A DNA stretch of 64,000 nucleotides from Longimycelium tulufanense (GTDB lineage: Bacteria > Actinomycetota > Actinomycetes > Mycobacteriales > Pseudonocardiaceae), in the NCBI RefSeq assembly GCF_014645795.1, contig NZ_BMMK01000004.1, forward strand, positions 122,914 through 186,913, read 5' to 3'. The notes under the pieces are model-generated. The model did no database searches. It was not told the origin of the DNA and saw only the letters and a program-made list of their open reading frames with translations. Position 1 is the stretch's first letter. Each line of letters starts with the position of its first letter. This document shows, one piece after another, positions 17,199 to 26,471 of this stretch. A program made the position numbers and the translations under genes.

Positions 17199-17238
17199 GG
17201 CTGCCGCGGCTTCCGCATCGCGGGAAGCCACGGCAGCC
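17199..17238. terminator. Bidirectional hairpin between convergent genes
   Basis: Arms 17199-17215 and 17222-17238 pair over 16 of 17 positions (GGCTGCCGCGGCTTCC and its near complement) with a 6-nt loop. The hairpin fills the 49-bp gap between the kinase stop and the EspG stop, so it can serve both strands. Confidence 0.72.
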
Positions 17239-18012
17239 TCACCGCTGGGTCAACTCATTGAGCATCTCGCCGAGGCGGAACGCCAACCTGTTGTTGTCCG
17301 CCGGCGCGTACGTCACCCACTCCTGGCCATCGCCGGCACGCCGGGTCTGCGCCAGGTACCGTCCCTCGTCGGTGTCGAACCAGCTCGGGCTCGGCAGCCG
17401 ATGCCACCGGTTGAGCTGGTCCATGGCGCTCACCGCGAACTGGCCGAGCCGCAGCCGTGGCCGTTCCAGGATCACCTCGGCGGCCCTGGCCTGCCCGCCT
17501 GTCCAGGAAGCCGCGGTCTCCAGGTGGAAACCCGCGTCGTCGTCCGGTTCCCGGCTCCGCACCACGGGCCTGGCCAACGTGACCGAACGGCCGGGGCCGG
17601 CCGGGTTCGGTGGAAGCAACCGGATGACCGACATCGGCAACGCGGTGTGCCGGATGAAGTCGATGTGCAGCATCCGGTCGTCGAGCACACCGAGAACGGC
17701 GAACTGGCCACGGGCGGCCGCCCGCGCCAGCAGGAACCGCTCGTGCTCGACGTCCAACAGCCCGATGACAGCGATCGCGACATCGGACCGCACCAGCGTC
17801 GTCAAGGCGTCAACCAACTCCGGCTCGGGCCGTCCACGGTGGACGAGCCCACGCCCTTCCAGGTCCGAGAAGACGGCGTTCCGGATGCGCTCCCGATCGT
17901 CCATGGTCTCGCCGTGGTGCGGGATCTCGAACGGGTAAGGCCGCGTGCCGAGGCCGATCCGCTCCCACAGCATGTCGATCGCGGCACGCGACAACGACAC
18001 CGAGCCCTGCAT
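17239..18012 (-). CDS. ESX secretion-associated protein EspG
   Basis: This 257-residue protein matches the EspG family, cytoplasmic chaperones that bind the tip of PE/PPE-type substrates and deliver them to type VII (ESX) secretion. Family-like stretches are VSLSRAAIDMLWERIGLGTRPYPFEIP at the N-terminus, then ALTTLVRSDVAIAVIGLL, and WVTYAPADNNRLAFRLGEML near the end. It lies 6 bp downstream of a PPE-type gene, the usual substrate-chaperone pairing in Pseudonocardiaceae. It appears intact, while its three upstream partners carry frameshifts. Confidence 0.82.
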   Translation of the reverse strand: MQGSVSLSRAAIDMLWERIGLGTRPYPFEIPHHGETMDDRERIRNAVFSDLEGRGLVHRGRPEPELVDALTTLVRSDVAIAVIGLLDVEHERFLLARAAARGQFAVLGVLDDRMLHIDFIRHTALPMSVIRLLPPNPAGPGRSVTLARPVVRSREPDDDAGFHLETAASWTGGQARAAEVILERPRLRLGQFAVSAMDQLNRWHRLPSPSWFDTDEGRYLAQTRRAGDGQEWVTYAPADNNRLAFRLGEMLNELTQR

Positions 18013-18018
18013 CGGCGG

Positions 18019-19535
18019 CTACCGGGGCGGCGGGGTCTCGCCGATGACCGGCGGCGCCACCATCTCCCCACCACTGAACACATCGTCGGTCTCCACCAGA
18101 TAGGACGGACGAAAGTGCTCCTTGTCCTCCTCACCGCCACCGCGGCCGGGTACCCATCCCCATGGGGCCCATGCCCGTCGCACCGGGCCGGCCGGCGCCA
18201 CCACGAGCGGCACTCGGCCCGTCCGGGTCGACACCACCCATCGGACCGAGGCCACCGACACCGCTGCGGCCGCCAGCACCGAGGTTGCCGCCCGCGCCAC
18301 CGGACCCACCGGAAGGACCGAAACCACCGCGGCCGCCCCCACCCGGGAAACCACCGGCGCGCCCCGTGCCGCTGCCCGGCCCGCCGGGGAAACGCCCGCC
18401 TCCGCCGGGCCCGCGGCCGTCACCGGGCCGCTGGCCGCTCGGCCCACCACCGCCCGGTGGGAAACCCACTGGAGGCACAGCGGAAGGCGGGGTTGTTGTA
18501 CGGCGGATAAGGCGTTGGGCTCGGCCCAGTTCCCGGCGGAAGACCGGGGTTGGGTGGAGTGAACTGTGGCGGTGTCCCCGGTGGAGTTGTCCCACCGCCC
18601 GGCGGCGGGGTCAGCTGGGGGGTGACAACGCTGCTCGACCCACCGCCGCTTCCACCACCGACACCACCGACACCACCGCCGGTACCGGGCATCGGCGGAA
18701 GCTGGGTGCCGCCACCGCCTCCGGGCGGAGTACGCCCGGTGTCACCGAAGTCATCACCTTCACCACTGCCAGCCAGCGGCGGAGGTGGTGTGAACGCCGG
18801 CACGGAACGGTCAGCGTCCCGAAAAGCCATGTCCATCGTCTGCATGACCTGGGCGGCCCGCTCGTGCCGTTCCTGCTTCTCCTGGTACTTCTGCTCGAAC
18901 TGGTCGATGGCACCGGGGAGCGCGAAGGGGTTCGTCGCAGCAGTGACGATCAGCTTCCTGCACTCCTGCTGCACGTTGAACTCGACCGGCTCGGGCATGT
19001 TCCGATTGGCTTCCTCGGCCGCGAGCGCCTGCTGCCCGACCGAGGTGCCCATCAGTTGCAGGCCACCACCGGTCTCGCCACTCCACCCGCCGAGCTTGGT
19101 GAGCGTCGCGCGTGCCGCGTTCGCGGCCGGGCCGCACCAGTCCGCTTCCGTCGAGTTCGCGGCACCGACGAGCGCCTGCGACGCCTCGACCGTCACGTTG
19201 CCCAGGTTGACCCAAGCCTCGGCAATCCCGTGCGCCTCACCAGGGTTGTTGCCACTCTCCACCCACTCCTTCAACTTGGGATGGTCGACACCCATGTAGT
19301 TCGCGCACGGAGCGGCCACCGGTGACCGGCGGCTGTCCACGGATTCGGACAGTTGCCGTTGCTGCCGCTCCAGCTCTTCCCGGCCCTGCTCGATGTCCCG
19401 GCCCGACACCTAGTCCACGGTGCGGCCGAGCCAGTTGTCACTCTGGTGATCTTCCGGCCGGGCACCGTAGTCCATCTTGTGCGGCTGGTAACTCTGGTTC
19501 CCGTAGGTGCCGCTGGTCCCGCTACCACCGGTCAT
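18019..19535 (-). pseudogene. PPE-type ESX substrate gene, frameshifted
   Basis: The N-terminal part reads as a helical PPE/WXG100-type domain (DHPKLKEWVESG, GIAEAWVNLGNVT, LVGAANSTEADW, CGPAANAARATLTKLGGWSG), followed by a long Gly/Pro-rich segment. The expected C-terminus (EEDKEHFRPSYLVETDDVF, then APPVIGE) is present but in a different frame. Two single-base insertions explain this: an extra G:C pair near 18482 and another near 18149. Removing both restores one frame from GTG 19409 to 18019. Further upstream in the same frame, a 41-codon segment from ATG 19535 runs into TAG at 19412-19410, directly before the GTG. It may be a separate peptide or a cut-off N-terminus. The protein would have been the EspG client. 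Confidence 0.7.
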
Positions 19536-19551
19536 CCCGCGAACCCCCTAC

Positions 19552-20127
19552 TCACGGAAGCTTGGGCTCGATCGTCTCCGCGACCTTCGTCGCGATCCCG
19601 CATGCCTTCTGTGTGTCGTTTCGTGCGCGGGAAGACACCGAGACGGAGGACGAGGACGAGATCGCAATGTTGACCTCGCACCCACCGCCGTCAGCCGCCT
19701 CCTCAACCCGGCGACCTTGGTGTTGGCCCGACGGGAACTCTTGTGACCTTCTCGTCCGGCTTCGTCTTCAGATCGTTGACATCGCGCTGGTCGTCGATGT
19801 CTATCCGCAGGTAGAAGCTCCCGGATGCCTGCCACTGGCAACCCCTGGTACCGAGGTTCGACGACTGCCCCCTGACCGGCAACCCAGCTCGGTTGCCTCA
19901 GCTGCGCTGATCAGCCCGCAGGGATCGGCCTTCCCGAGGTCAGAGGAAGCCGATGAGCCGGGCTGGCTCGACTTGCCTGTGGTGGGCGTGGTCGTTGTCG
20001 TGTCCGCAGCCCGGGGTGTCCCGCCGTTGGTGCCCGAACAAGCTGCCACCATCGACATGGCCGTCGCGGGCAGAAGTCCCATGAAGAACACTCGGCCGGC
20101 TCTGCACCTCATCGACACTGACCTCAT
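19552..20127 (-). pseudogene. DUF3558-family lipoprotein gene, frameshifted
   Basis: The start ATG 20127 overlaps the upstream stop by ATGA. A lipoprotein signal peptide (FFMGLLPATAMSMVAAC) and a Ser/Thr-rich linker are followed by DPCGLISAAEATELGC, the hallmark of DUF3558. The frame then breaks twice. A base seems missing in the C-run at 19867-19871 and one seems extra near 19725. Correcting both gives GTRGCQWQASGSFYLRIDID, VNDLKTKPDEKVTRVPVG, GCEVNIAISSSSSVSV and KACGIATKVAETIEPKLP, a complete 191-residue DUF3558 protein ending at 19552. DUF3558 lipoproteins are common surface proteins of Pseudonocardiaceae with no assigned function. Whether these are mutations or sequence errors is discussed in the findings. 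Confidence 0.72.
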
Positions 20128-20524
20128 ACCTGGCACGTCTGATTCACGGCGGACACGTTGCCCAACTCGGCGTTGTCGTAGTTGCTCACGCTCTTCTCGA
20201 CCGCTTCGACCGCTTGCGCGAGTACTTCCTTGTACTTACGCAGCACGTACTCGGCCGACTCGTTGTCTCCACCGGCGGCCAGCTCGTTCTTCTCCGCCAC
20301 CGCCTGCGCGATCGGACTACTCCCCAGTGGGGTTCGTCGCTGGACGACCTTCATCTGGCCAAGCATCCTGTCGACGCTGTCCTGGATGCGGGTCAGCGCG
20401 TCCTTCATCTTCTGGCCGGTGGCGGAGTCGACGGCGAAGCCGCCGGAGGAGGAGGCGGCGGCGGTCAGGCCACGCATGCTCTGCATCGACTCCTGGATGG
20501 CACCATGTCCATGGGCATCGGCAT
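20124..20524 (-). pseudogene. Small ESX-associated (WXG-like) protein gene, frameshifted near its start
   Basis: A good start, ATG 20524 behind GAGGGGG, opens MPMPMDMV. The conserved-looking body (AIQESMQSMRGLTAAASSSG, then MKDALTRIQDSVDRMLGQM, VLRKYKEVLAQAVEAVEKSV) is one base out of frame. Adding one base in the CC at 20503-20504 joins them into a 133-residue, largely helical protein. Internal ATG codons near 20489 could still give a shortened product. It resembles the helical type VII-associated proteins found upstream of DUF3558 and PPE genes, but I cannot name a family. It ends with an ATGA overlap with the lipoprotein gene, so the genes form an operon. Confidence 0.6.
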
Positions 20525-20635
20525 GACATCCCCCTCGAGGCAGCACAGACAGCCCAGCGGCGTCAGACGTTAGCAGTCGAACACGTTCGACGGAGCGGCC
20601 TCGAGCGAGGTTCGCGAAACGTGACAGGACGCAGA

Positions 20636-20728
20636 TCACACCAGGTCAGAGTCGTTGTGGGCGGGGTTGGCGCGGTGGTTGGGAGCCTTGGGCCGGCCGA
20701 CGATGAGATCAGCGTCTTTGAATCGCAT
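20636..20728 (-). CDS. Possible 30-residue peptide before the ESX-associated operon
   Basis: ATG 20728 opens a 30-codon frame reading MRFKDADLIVGRPKAPNHRA and ending HNDSDLV. An AAGG lies 8 nt upstream. It is hydrophilic, has no recognisable family, and sits 110 bp before the next gene on the same strand. It could equally be leader sequence without a function. Confidence 0.3.
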   Translation of the reverse strand: MRFKDADLIVGRPKAPNHRANPAHNDSDLV

Positions 20729-21022
20729 TGCACCGCCTTTCTCCGGCAGCGTCTCACATCGACTTCCCGCGATTCCGGTACGGGCAACGGTATGCGGCTG
20801 CACCGGCAGATGGCAACACGCCTCCGAACCGTGCCGGACCAGCATCCGACCAGGTAGCGTGGACTGCCCGCGATCATCAGCAGATCAACTTCGCGCAATG
20901 TCCGGTTCGCCGGAAAACGGCTGGTGTTCAGCAGGAACTTACGTCAGCGTAGGTGACGGTGGCGTAGGTCGACCGTGAATTGTCATGCTGTTCGGCTGGG
21001 ACGCGTCTGGAGGGAGGAAGCC
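20729..21022. promoter_or_regulatory. Divergent promoter region
   Basis: This gap separates the ESX-associated operon (minus) from the SGNH hydrolase (plus) and should hold both promoters. I see no clear operator or conserved gene in it. Confidence 0.35.
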
Positions 21023-21787
21023 GTGCACCAGTGGAACGCCTATGTCGCGCTTGGGGACAGCTTCACCGAGGGCCTGGATGATCCGGCCCCGACCGGGGAT
21101 GGCTACCGGGGCTGGGCCGACCGGTTGGCGGAGCGGCTGGGTGAGCTGGAGCCGGGCCTGGGCTATGCGAACCTCGCGGTGCGCGGCAAGGTGCTGCACC
21201 AGATCGTCGAGGACCAGGTGCCGGAGGCGGTGCGCCTGCAGCCGGACCTGGTCACGTTCTGCGCCGGTGGGAACGACATCCTGCGCCCGGGCAGCGATCC
21301 GGACGCGCTCGCCGAGACCTTCGAGGCGGCCGTGGTCCAGTTACGGGGCAGCGGCGCGGACGTGTTGATGTGCACCGGTTTCGACACCAAGCAGATCGCG
21401 GTGATGAGGCACCTGCGGGGCAAGGTCGCCACCTACAACACGCACCTGTGGGCCATCGCGTCCCGCCATGGTTGCCGCGTGCTGGATCTGTGGTCGATGA
21501 CGATCCTGCAGGATCCGCGGGCCTGGAGCGACGACCGGCTGCACCTGTCGCCGGAGGGTCACCGTCGGGTTGCGTTGCGTGCCTGCGAGGTTCTCGGGGT
21601 TCCGGTCGAGGATCGGTGGGACGCGCCGTGGCCGCCCCGGCCGACGCCGGACTGGATGGCGTCCCGGCGTGAGGACCTGCGTTGGGCCAGGGAGCACTTC
21701 GTGCCGTGGATCGGTCGCCGGCTGCGCGGCGAGTCCTCGGGCGACAACGTGGGGCCGAAGCGCCCCACGCTGACCCCGGTCGCCTGA
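21023..21787 (+). CDS. SGNH/GDSL-type hydrolase
   Basis: This 254-residue protein has the SGNH esterase fold: VALGDSFTEGLDDP (block I, nucleophile Ser13), the Gly/Asn blocks NLAVRGK and CAGGNDILRPG, and the C-terminal DDRLHLSPEGHRRV supplying catalytic Asp and His. There is no signal peptide, so it probably acts in the cytoplasm on an ester or acetylated sugar. GTG 21023 has AGGGAGGAAG upstream, better than the ATG further back. A 13-bp hairpin follows, so it is a single-gene unit. Confidence 0.9.
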   Translation: MHQWNAYVALGDSFTEGLDDPAPTGDGYRGWADRLAERLGELEPGLGYANLAVRGKVLHQIVEDQVPEAVRLQPDLVTFCAGGNDILRPGSDPDALAETFEAAVVQLRGSGADVLMCTGFDTKQIAVMRHLRGKVATYNTHLWAIASRHGCRVLDLWSMTILQDPRAWSDDRLHLSPEGHRRVALRACEVLGVPVEDRWDAPWPPRPTPDWMASRREDLRWAREHFVPWIGRRLRGESSGDNVGPKRPTLTPVA

Positions 21788-21806
21788 CCCCGCGGGAAAC
21801 GCCGGA

Positions 21807-21837
21807 CCGGCCGGCATCCGAGGTGGATGCCGGCCGG
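21807..21837 (+). terminator. Hairpin after the SGNH hydrolase gene
   Basis: There is a perfect 13-bp inverted repeat (CCGGCCGGCATCC at 21807-21819, complement at 21825-21837) with a GAGGT loop, 20 bp past the stop. Confidence 0.72.
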
Positions 21838-21992
21838 AGGGACTGGGCGGCTGCTCTTTGGTCCCCGTCGATCCCCCGGCGGTTCCCCCTCCGACTCCCC
21901 CGTCGAGCCACCCGTCGTCGCCGGTTCCGGTGGCCCGCAACCGGCGACCAGGCCACTATGTCAGCAATGTCGGAGCCCGGGCTAAACGTTCG

Positions 21993-24887
21993 CTAAACGC
22001 CGCACGTCCCGGCTGGTTCCGGGGTGTCGTCGGGGTCGTCGAGTCCCAGCCGGACCAACCTGTCGCGCGCTTCCTTGGCGTGAGCGGAACCACAGCGCTC
22101 GAACAGCTCCCGCGCCTTATCCCACTCGGTACGGCACTGCTCGAACTCTCGGCGGGCGTGGTGCACATCGCCCAACCCGAGTCGTGCGAATGCTTCGGAC
22201 ACCAGCATCCGATAGTCGAGTGCGAGGCGCAGTGCGCGCCGATAGTGCTCCTCGGCTTCATCCACCCGGCCCAGTGCGAGCAACACCTCGGCGAGGTTGG
22301 CCAGTGCCCGGCCCACCGCGTCGTCGTCCTGGGTCTGTTGGTACAGCTCCAACGACCGCCGGAGGTGGCCGACGGCGGTGGCACCGCGTCCCATCCGCTG
22401 TTCGCACAGCGCCAGGTTCTGCAGCTGGTTCGCTTCGGCGTGCAGATCTTTCAGACCACGGAAGAAGGCGATCGCCGACGTGATGCGCTCTTTCGCCTCC
22501 GCGTTGCGGCCGAGGCTGAGCAACGCGGAGCCGAGGTTGGCCGCCGCGACCGCGGCGCCGCGCGGGTCGTCCAGCTCCACCGCGATGTCGTGGGCTCGCG
22601 TGTAGTGCTCCAACGCGCCTTCGGACTGTCCGAAGTAGTCGTGGGCGACACCGAGGCCGACGAGCATCATGCCTTCGGCCGAGCGGTCGCCGAGCTGCCG
22701 GGCCGCGCGCAGCCCGCGTTGGAACAACGTCGTCCAGTCCTCCCAGCCGGATCGGATCGGTAACACGTTGAGCAGCAGGCGGGCCAGCTGCCAGACGTCG
22801 GCGAGGTAGGCGCCCTCGTCCAGAAAGCGGGACAGCGCCAGCAGATTCGGCCACTCGGTGTCGAACCACGCCACCGCCTGCTGTGGATCGGTGGGGGTGG
22901 GCAGCAGTTCGGCCGGGACGCACCCGGTGAAGTCGAGATCGTCGCGCACCGGGCGAATGAGGCGGCGCATCCGGTCGCACGCGGCGAGCTGGTAGTCGAT
23001 CATCCGGCGGAGCGCGGTGGCCCGCTTCCCCACGGTCAGCTCATGGCGGGCGAGGTCGCGGGCGTGCAGCCGGAGGAGGTCGTGCGCGCCGAACCGGTCC
23101 GGCTCGGGCTCGGTCACCAGGTGCGCCGCGGCCAGTGCCCGCAGGTTGCTGCGCACCGTGCCGACGTCGGATCCGGCCATCGCCGCCACCGCGGTGACGG
23201 TGGCGGCCGGTCCGGGGTGCAGGCCCAGCAGCCGGAACGTGGCGGCCTGTTCGGCGGTCAGGTTGCGGTAGGAGACGTCGAAGGCGCCCCGGACGCCCAC
23301 CCCACCGTCGGGCACGTCCAGCCCGGTCAGCCGGCGCCGCTCGTCAGCCAGCTCCGCGACCAGCTCGGCCGCCGGTCGGCCGGGGTGGCTGGCCAGGCGC
23401 GCGGCGGCGATCCGCAACGCCAGGGGCAGGCGGCCGCACAGCTCGACCAGCTCACGCACGGCGTCCGGTTCGGCGCGGGAGCGGGGCGCGCCAGCGGCGA
23501 CGTCGACCAGCTCGACGGCCGTGTCCGGCGGCAGCTCCCCCACCACGAGCACCCGGGCGGCGTGCCGCACGACCAAGCCGTCCAGCCGACGCCGGCTGGT
23601 CACCAACACCAGCGATTCCCCGCCACCGGCCAGTAACGGGCGGACCTGCTCGGTGTCGCTGGCGTCGTCGAGCAGGACCAGCACCCGCCGGTCGGCCAGC
23701 AGCGAGCGGTAGAGGGCGGCGCGCTCGTCCACGTCGACGGGCTGGCCGGCGGCGGGCACGCCGAGCGCGGACAGCAGGCGGGCCAGCACGTCGCCGGGTC
23801 CACGGGGTGGGTTGACCGGATCGAAGCCGCGCAGCGAGGCGAACAGGCGGCCGTCGGGGAACTCGTGGGCCACGGCGTGTGCCCAGGCCAGCGCGAGCGC
23901 GGTCTTGCCGGCCCCGGCGGTGCCGGTGAGCACGCCCAGCGCCGGGGCGCCGGCCCGGCCCCGGTCGGCGAGGAGGTTGTCGAGGGCGGTCAGCTCGTCG
24001 GCGCGGCCGGTGAAGCCGCCGGGCGCCAGCGGCAGCTGGGCGGGTACCGGGGCCGGTCGGGGCAGCACACCGTCGGAGCCCCGGACCGCGTCCGGATCGG
24101 CAACGCGCAGGGTGGGGTCGTCGCGCAGCATCCGCTGGTAGAGGTCGAGCAGCTCGGGCCCGGGGTCGATGCCCTGGGCTTCGACGACCCGACGGCGAAG
24201 TTCCTGGTAGACCACCAGAGCGTCGGCGCGCCGGCCGGACCGGTGCAGGGCGAGCATGAGTTGGCCGACGAGGCGCTCGCGGTAGGGGTGTTCGGCGACG
24301 AGCGGGCGGAGCTCGGTGGCCAGGGACGCGTGCTCGCCCAGGTCGAGATCGGCCTGGATGCGGTCCTCCACCGCGCCCAACCACACTTCCTCCACGACGT
24401 CGAGGCCGATCCGGGCGCGCACCTGCGGCGGGAGGTCGACGAGGACGGGGCCGCGCCACAGGCCGAGCGCGGCGCGCAGCAGCTCGGCGCGGCGGGCGAG
24501 CGGGGCGCCGCTCGCCGCGGCCATCAACTCGCGGGCACGGTGCAGGTCCACGCGGTGGGAGTCCACGACCAGCACGTAACCGCCGCCCTGGGTGTCGATG
24601 CGGGCCCGGTTGCCCGGGTCGAAGGAGGAGAGCAGCCTGCGGAGCCGGTGGACGTAGTTGTGCACGATCGTGCGCGCCGAGGTTGGCGGACTGTCACCCC
24701 ACAGCACGTCGATGACGCGGTCCACCGGCACGACCCGGTTGGTCGCCAACAGGAGAAGACCGAGCAACGCGCGGACGCCCGGCCCGCCCAACGCGGCCGG
24801 CCGGCCGTCCACGAGCACCTCGACCGGCCCGAGCAGGCGCAGCTCCAGCCCGTCCGGGCCGCTGGTCGTCCCCCTGTCCTCGACCAC
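21993..24887 (-). CDS. AfsR/SARP-family regulator with NTPase and TPR domains
   Basis: This protein of about 964 residues has the three-part AfsR layout. An OmpR-like winged helix comes first (ELRLLGPVEVLVDGRP, then TIVHNYVHRLRRLL), followed by a bacterial transcriptional-activation domain (to about 255). An NB-ARC-type NTPase is next, with P-loop GTAGAGKTALALAWAH, Walker B VLVLLDDAS and LVTSRRRLDGL. C-terminal TPRs follow (AAANLGSALLSLGRNAEAKE, LQNLALCEQRMG, ANLAEVLLALGRVDEAEEHY). Such regulators activate secondary-metabolite or stress genes, with ATP and TPR inputs tuning DNA binding. GTG 24887 is the likely start; the frame stays open upstream into the neighbour's promoter but without homology. 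It is divergent from the ADP-ribosylglycohydrolase gene. Confidence 0.88.
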   Translation of the reverse strand: MVEDRGTTSGPDGLELRLLGPVEVLVDGRPAALGGPGVRALLGLLLLATNRVVPVDRVIDVLWGDSPPTSARTIVHNYVHRLRRLLSSFDPGNRARIDTQGGGYVLVVDSHRVDLHRARELMAAASGAPLARRAELLRAALGLWRGPVLVDLPPQVRARIGLDVVEEVWLGAVEDRIQADLDLGEHASLATELRPLVAEHPYRERLVGQLMLALHRSGRRADALVVYQELRRRVVEAQGIDPGPELLDLYQRMLRDDPTLRVADPDAVRGSDGVLPRPAPVPAQLPLAPGGFTGRADELTALDNLLADRGRAGAPALGVLTGTAGAGKTALALAWAHAVAHEFPDGRLFASLRGFDPVNPPRGPGDVLARLLSALGVPAAGQPVDVDERAALYRSLLADRRVLVLLDDASDTEQVRPLLAGGGESLVLVTSRRRLDGLVVRHAARVLVVGELPPDTAVELVDVAAGAPRSRAEPDAVRELVELCGRLPLALRIAAARLASHPGRPAAELVAELADERRRLTGLDVPDGGVGVRGAFDVSYRNLTAEQAATFRLLGLHPGPAATVTAVAAMAGSDVGTVRSNLRALAAAHLVTEPEPDRFGAHDLLRLHARDLARHELTVGKRATALRRMIDYQLAACDRMRRLIRPVRDDLDFTGCVPAELLPTPTDPQQAVAWFDTEWPNLLALSRFLDEGAYLADVWQLARLLLNVLPIRSGWEDWTTLFQRGLRAARQLGDRSAEGMMLVGLGVAHDYFGQSEGALEHYTRAHDIAVELDDPRGAAVAAANLGSALLSLGRNAEAKERITSAIAFFRGLKDLHAEANQLQNLALCEQRMGRGATAVGHLRRSLELYQQTQDDDAVGRALANLAEVLLALGRVDEAEEHYRRALRLALDYRMLVSEAFARLGLGDVHHARREFEQCRTEWDKARELFERCGSAHAKEARDRLVRLGLDDPDDTPEPAGTCGV

Positions 24888-25010
24888 AACCAGCCCCCGA
24901 ATGTCGCCTCGCGACGCGAGTCGTCGAGCACCGTACACGGCTTCCGGCCGCGCCGGGTCGTCCGCGCCACACTCGGCTTGGAGGTGATCACGCCCGTAGC
25001 CTTGTCCGCC

Positions 25011-26099
25011 GTGCACGTTGATCCCACGGTGCTGATGGACCGCGCGGCCGGCTGCCTGCTCGGCGGCGCGCTCGGCGATGCCCTTGGCGCGCCGGTGGAG
25101 TTCTTGCACCGGACCGACATCGACCGCCGCTACGGTCCGGGCGGGATCACCGAGCCACCGGTTCCGGCGTTGGTGACCGAGGACACGCAGCTCACCCTGT
25201 TCACCGCCGAGGGCTTCCTGCACGGCCTGGTGGAAGAGAACGGCTTCACCTGGCCGATGACCTTCATCTGGTTGGCGTGCCGGCGATGGCTGGTGTCGCA
25301 ACAACGGGTCGAGCCGGCCGAGGGCGCCGGCGGCCTGCTGGCCGATCCCCGGGTTTACGCCTCCCGGCAGCCGGGTCTCACCTGCCTGCGCGCGTTGCAA
25401 CGCCAGGAGATGGCGTCGATCGAACGACCGTGCAACGACTCCGAGGGCTGTGGCGGTCTGGCACACACCGCGCCGCTGGGTTTCTCCCCGCACGCCGAGA
25501 TGGCGTACCGGCACGGCTGCGAGACGGCGGCGCTGACGCACGGGAGCCCGGGCGGATGGGCGCCGGGTGGGGCGTTGGCGTTGATCGTGCACCTGGTCGC
25601 GGTGCAGGGCCGCCCGTTATGGGAAGCGGTGGACCAGGCGACCGGGCGGGTCCTCGCCGATGACGAGGAAACCGGGCTGGCGCTGGCCGGGGCGCGCCGG
25701 CTGGCCGTGGCCGATCTGCGGGCCGAGCGGGCGGACCACACCGAGGGGACGGCTCCGTCGGCGGAGTCCGTGCGAAGGCTCGGCGAGGGCTGGCGCGCGC
25801 CGGAGGCGTTGGCGATCGCGGTCTATGCGGCACTGGTGCGTTACCAGCCGGCCAGGTTCCGCGAGGCGCTGCGGCTGGCCGCCAACCACTCGGGCGCCAG
25901 CGACACAACCGCGGCGATCACCGGGAACCTGCTGGGCGCCACGCACGGCACGGACGTGCTGCCACGATCCTGGTTGAACCGGCTGGAGCTGGCCGAGGTC
26001 GTCGCACAGCTCGGCAAGGACCTCGGGGCGGCGTGCACCGGCACGGATTTCGAGGCGGACCACTACCGGTTCACCTCCGCCACCACCGACGTCCCCTGA
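25011..26099 (+). CDS. ADP-ribosylglycohydrolase-family protein
   Basis: This 362-residue protein matches the ADP-ribosylglycohydrolase/DraG fold: DRAAGCLLGGALGDALGAPVE at the N-terminus, TEDTQLTLFTAEGF (first metal-binding Asp/Thr), AHTAPLGF, and NHSGASDTTAAITGNLLGA near the C-terminus (second metal-binding Asp and Thr). Members remove ADP-ribose from proteins or small molecules using a two-magnesium centre. GTG 25011 gives the conserved N-terminus. It is divergent from the AfsR-like regulator with only about 120 bp between them. The target is unknown; no partner ADP-ribosyltransferase is in view. Confidence 0.85.
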   Translation: MHVDPTVLMDRAAGCLLGGALGDALGAPVEFLHRTDIDRRYGPGGITEPPVPALVTEDTQLTLFTAEGFLHGLVEENGFTWPMTFIWLACRRWLVSQQRVEPAEGAGGLLADPRVYASRQPGLTCLRALQRQEMASIERPCNDSEGCGGLAHTAPLGFSPHAEMAYRHGCETAALTHGSPGGWAPGGALALIVHLVAVQGRPLWEAVDQATGRVLADDEETGLALAGARRLAVADLRAERADHTEGTAPSAESVRRLGEGWRAPEALAIAVYAALVRYQPARFREALRLAANHSGASDTTAAITGNLLGATHGTDVLPRSWLNRLELAEVVAQLGKDLGAACTGTDFEADHYRFTSATTDVP

Positions 26100-26471
26100 G
26101 CGTCACGTCGGTCGCGACGTAAGAAAGCTTGTGGAGTAAGGGAAACCGCGCGAGGACGGAACGCTTCCGTCCGGGAGAACACCGAGAAACGTGACCCGAT
26201 CCGCCGTACGTCACGGTGAGACCCGGCCCGAGGTGGGTGGGTCTCACCGTGACAGAACCCGTCGCCTTCGCCAGCAGGCCCGGCTGGGTCCAACGGGCGG
26301 TGCCCGACGTTCCGGTGCGGTGTGGAACGGACGCTGCCGCAGCAGCCGACAGGTCCCCGGTCCGTTCGCCACCGCAACGGCACCTCGCCCGGCACGTTCC
26401 CGCTGGTCACCCGGACAGGTCGCAACCCCGAGCGCTTCGACGTGCGGCCCGTCCCCGCGCGGCCCCGGCCG
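26100..26471. other. Gap between convergent genes, with a hairpin
   Basis: No gene is recognisable. A perfect 14-bp inverted repeat (TCACGGTGAGACCC at 26211-26224, complement at 26239-26252, 14-nt loop) lies between the ADP-ribosylglycohydrolase gene (plus) and the ectoine operon (minus) and can terminate either strand. The rest looks like unconstrained GC-rich sequence. Confidence 0.55.

Noticed and set aside
24888..25592. N-terminal extension of the AfsR-like protein
   Set aside because: The frame stays open for 235 more codons upstream but runs antisense to the well-supported ADP-ribosylglycohydrolase gene and shows no homology, so GTG 24887 was used.
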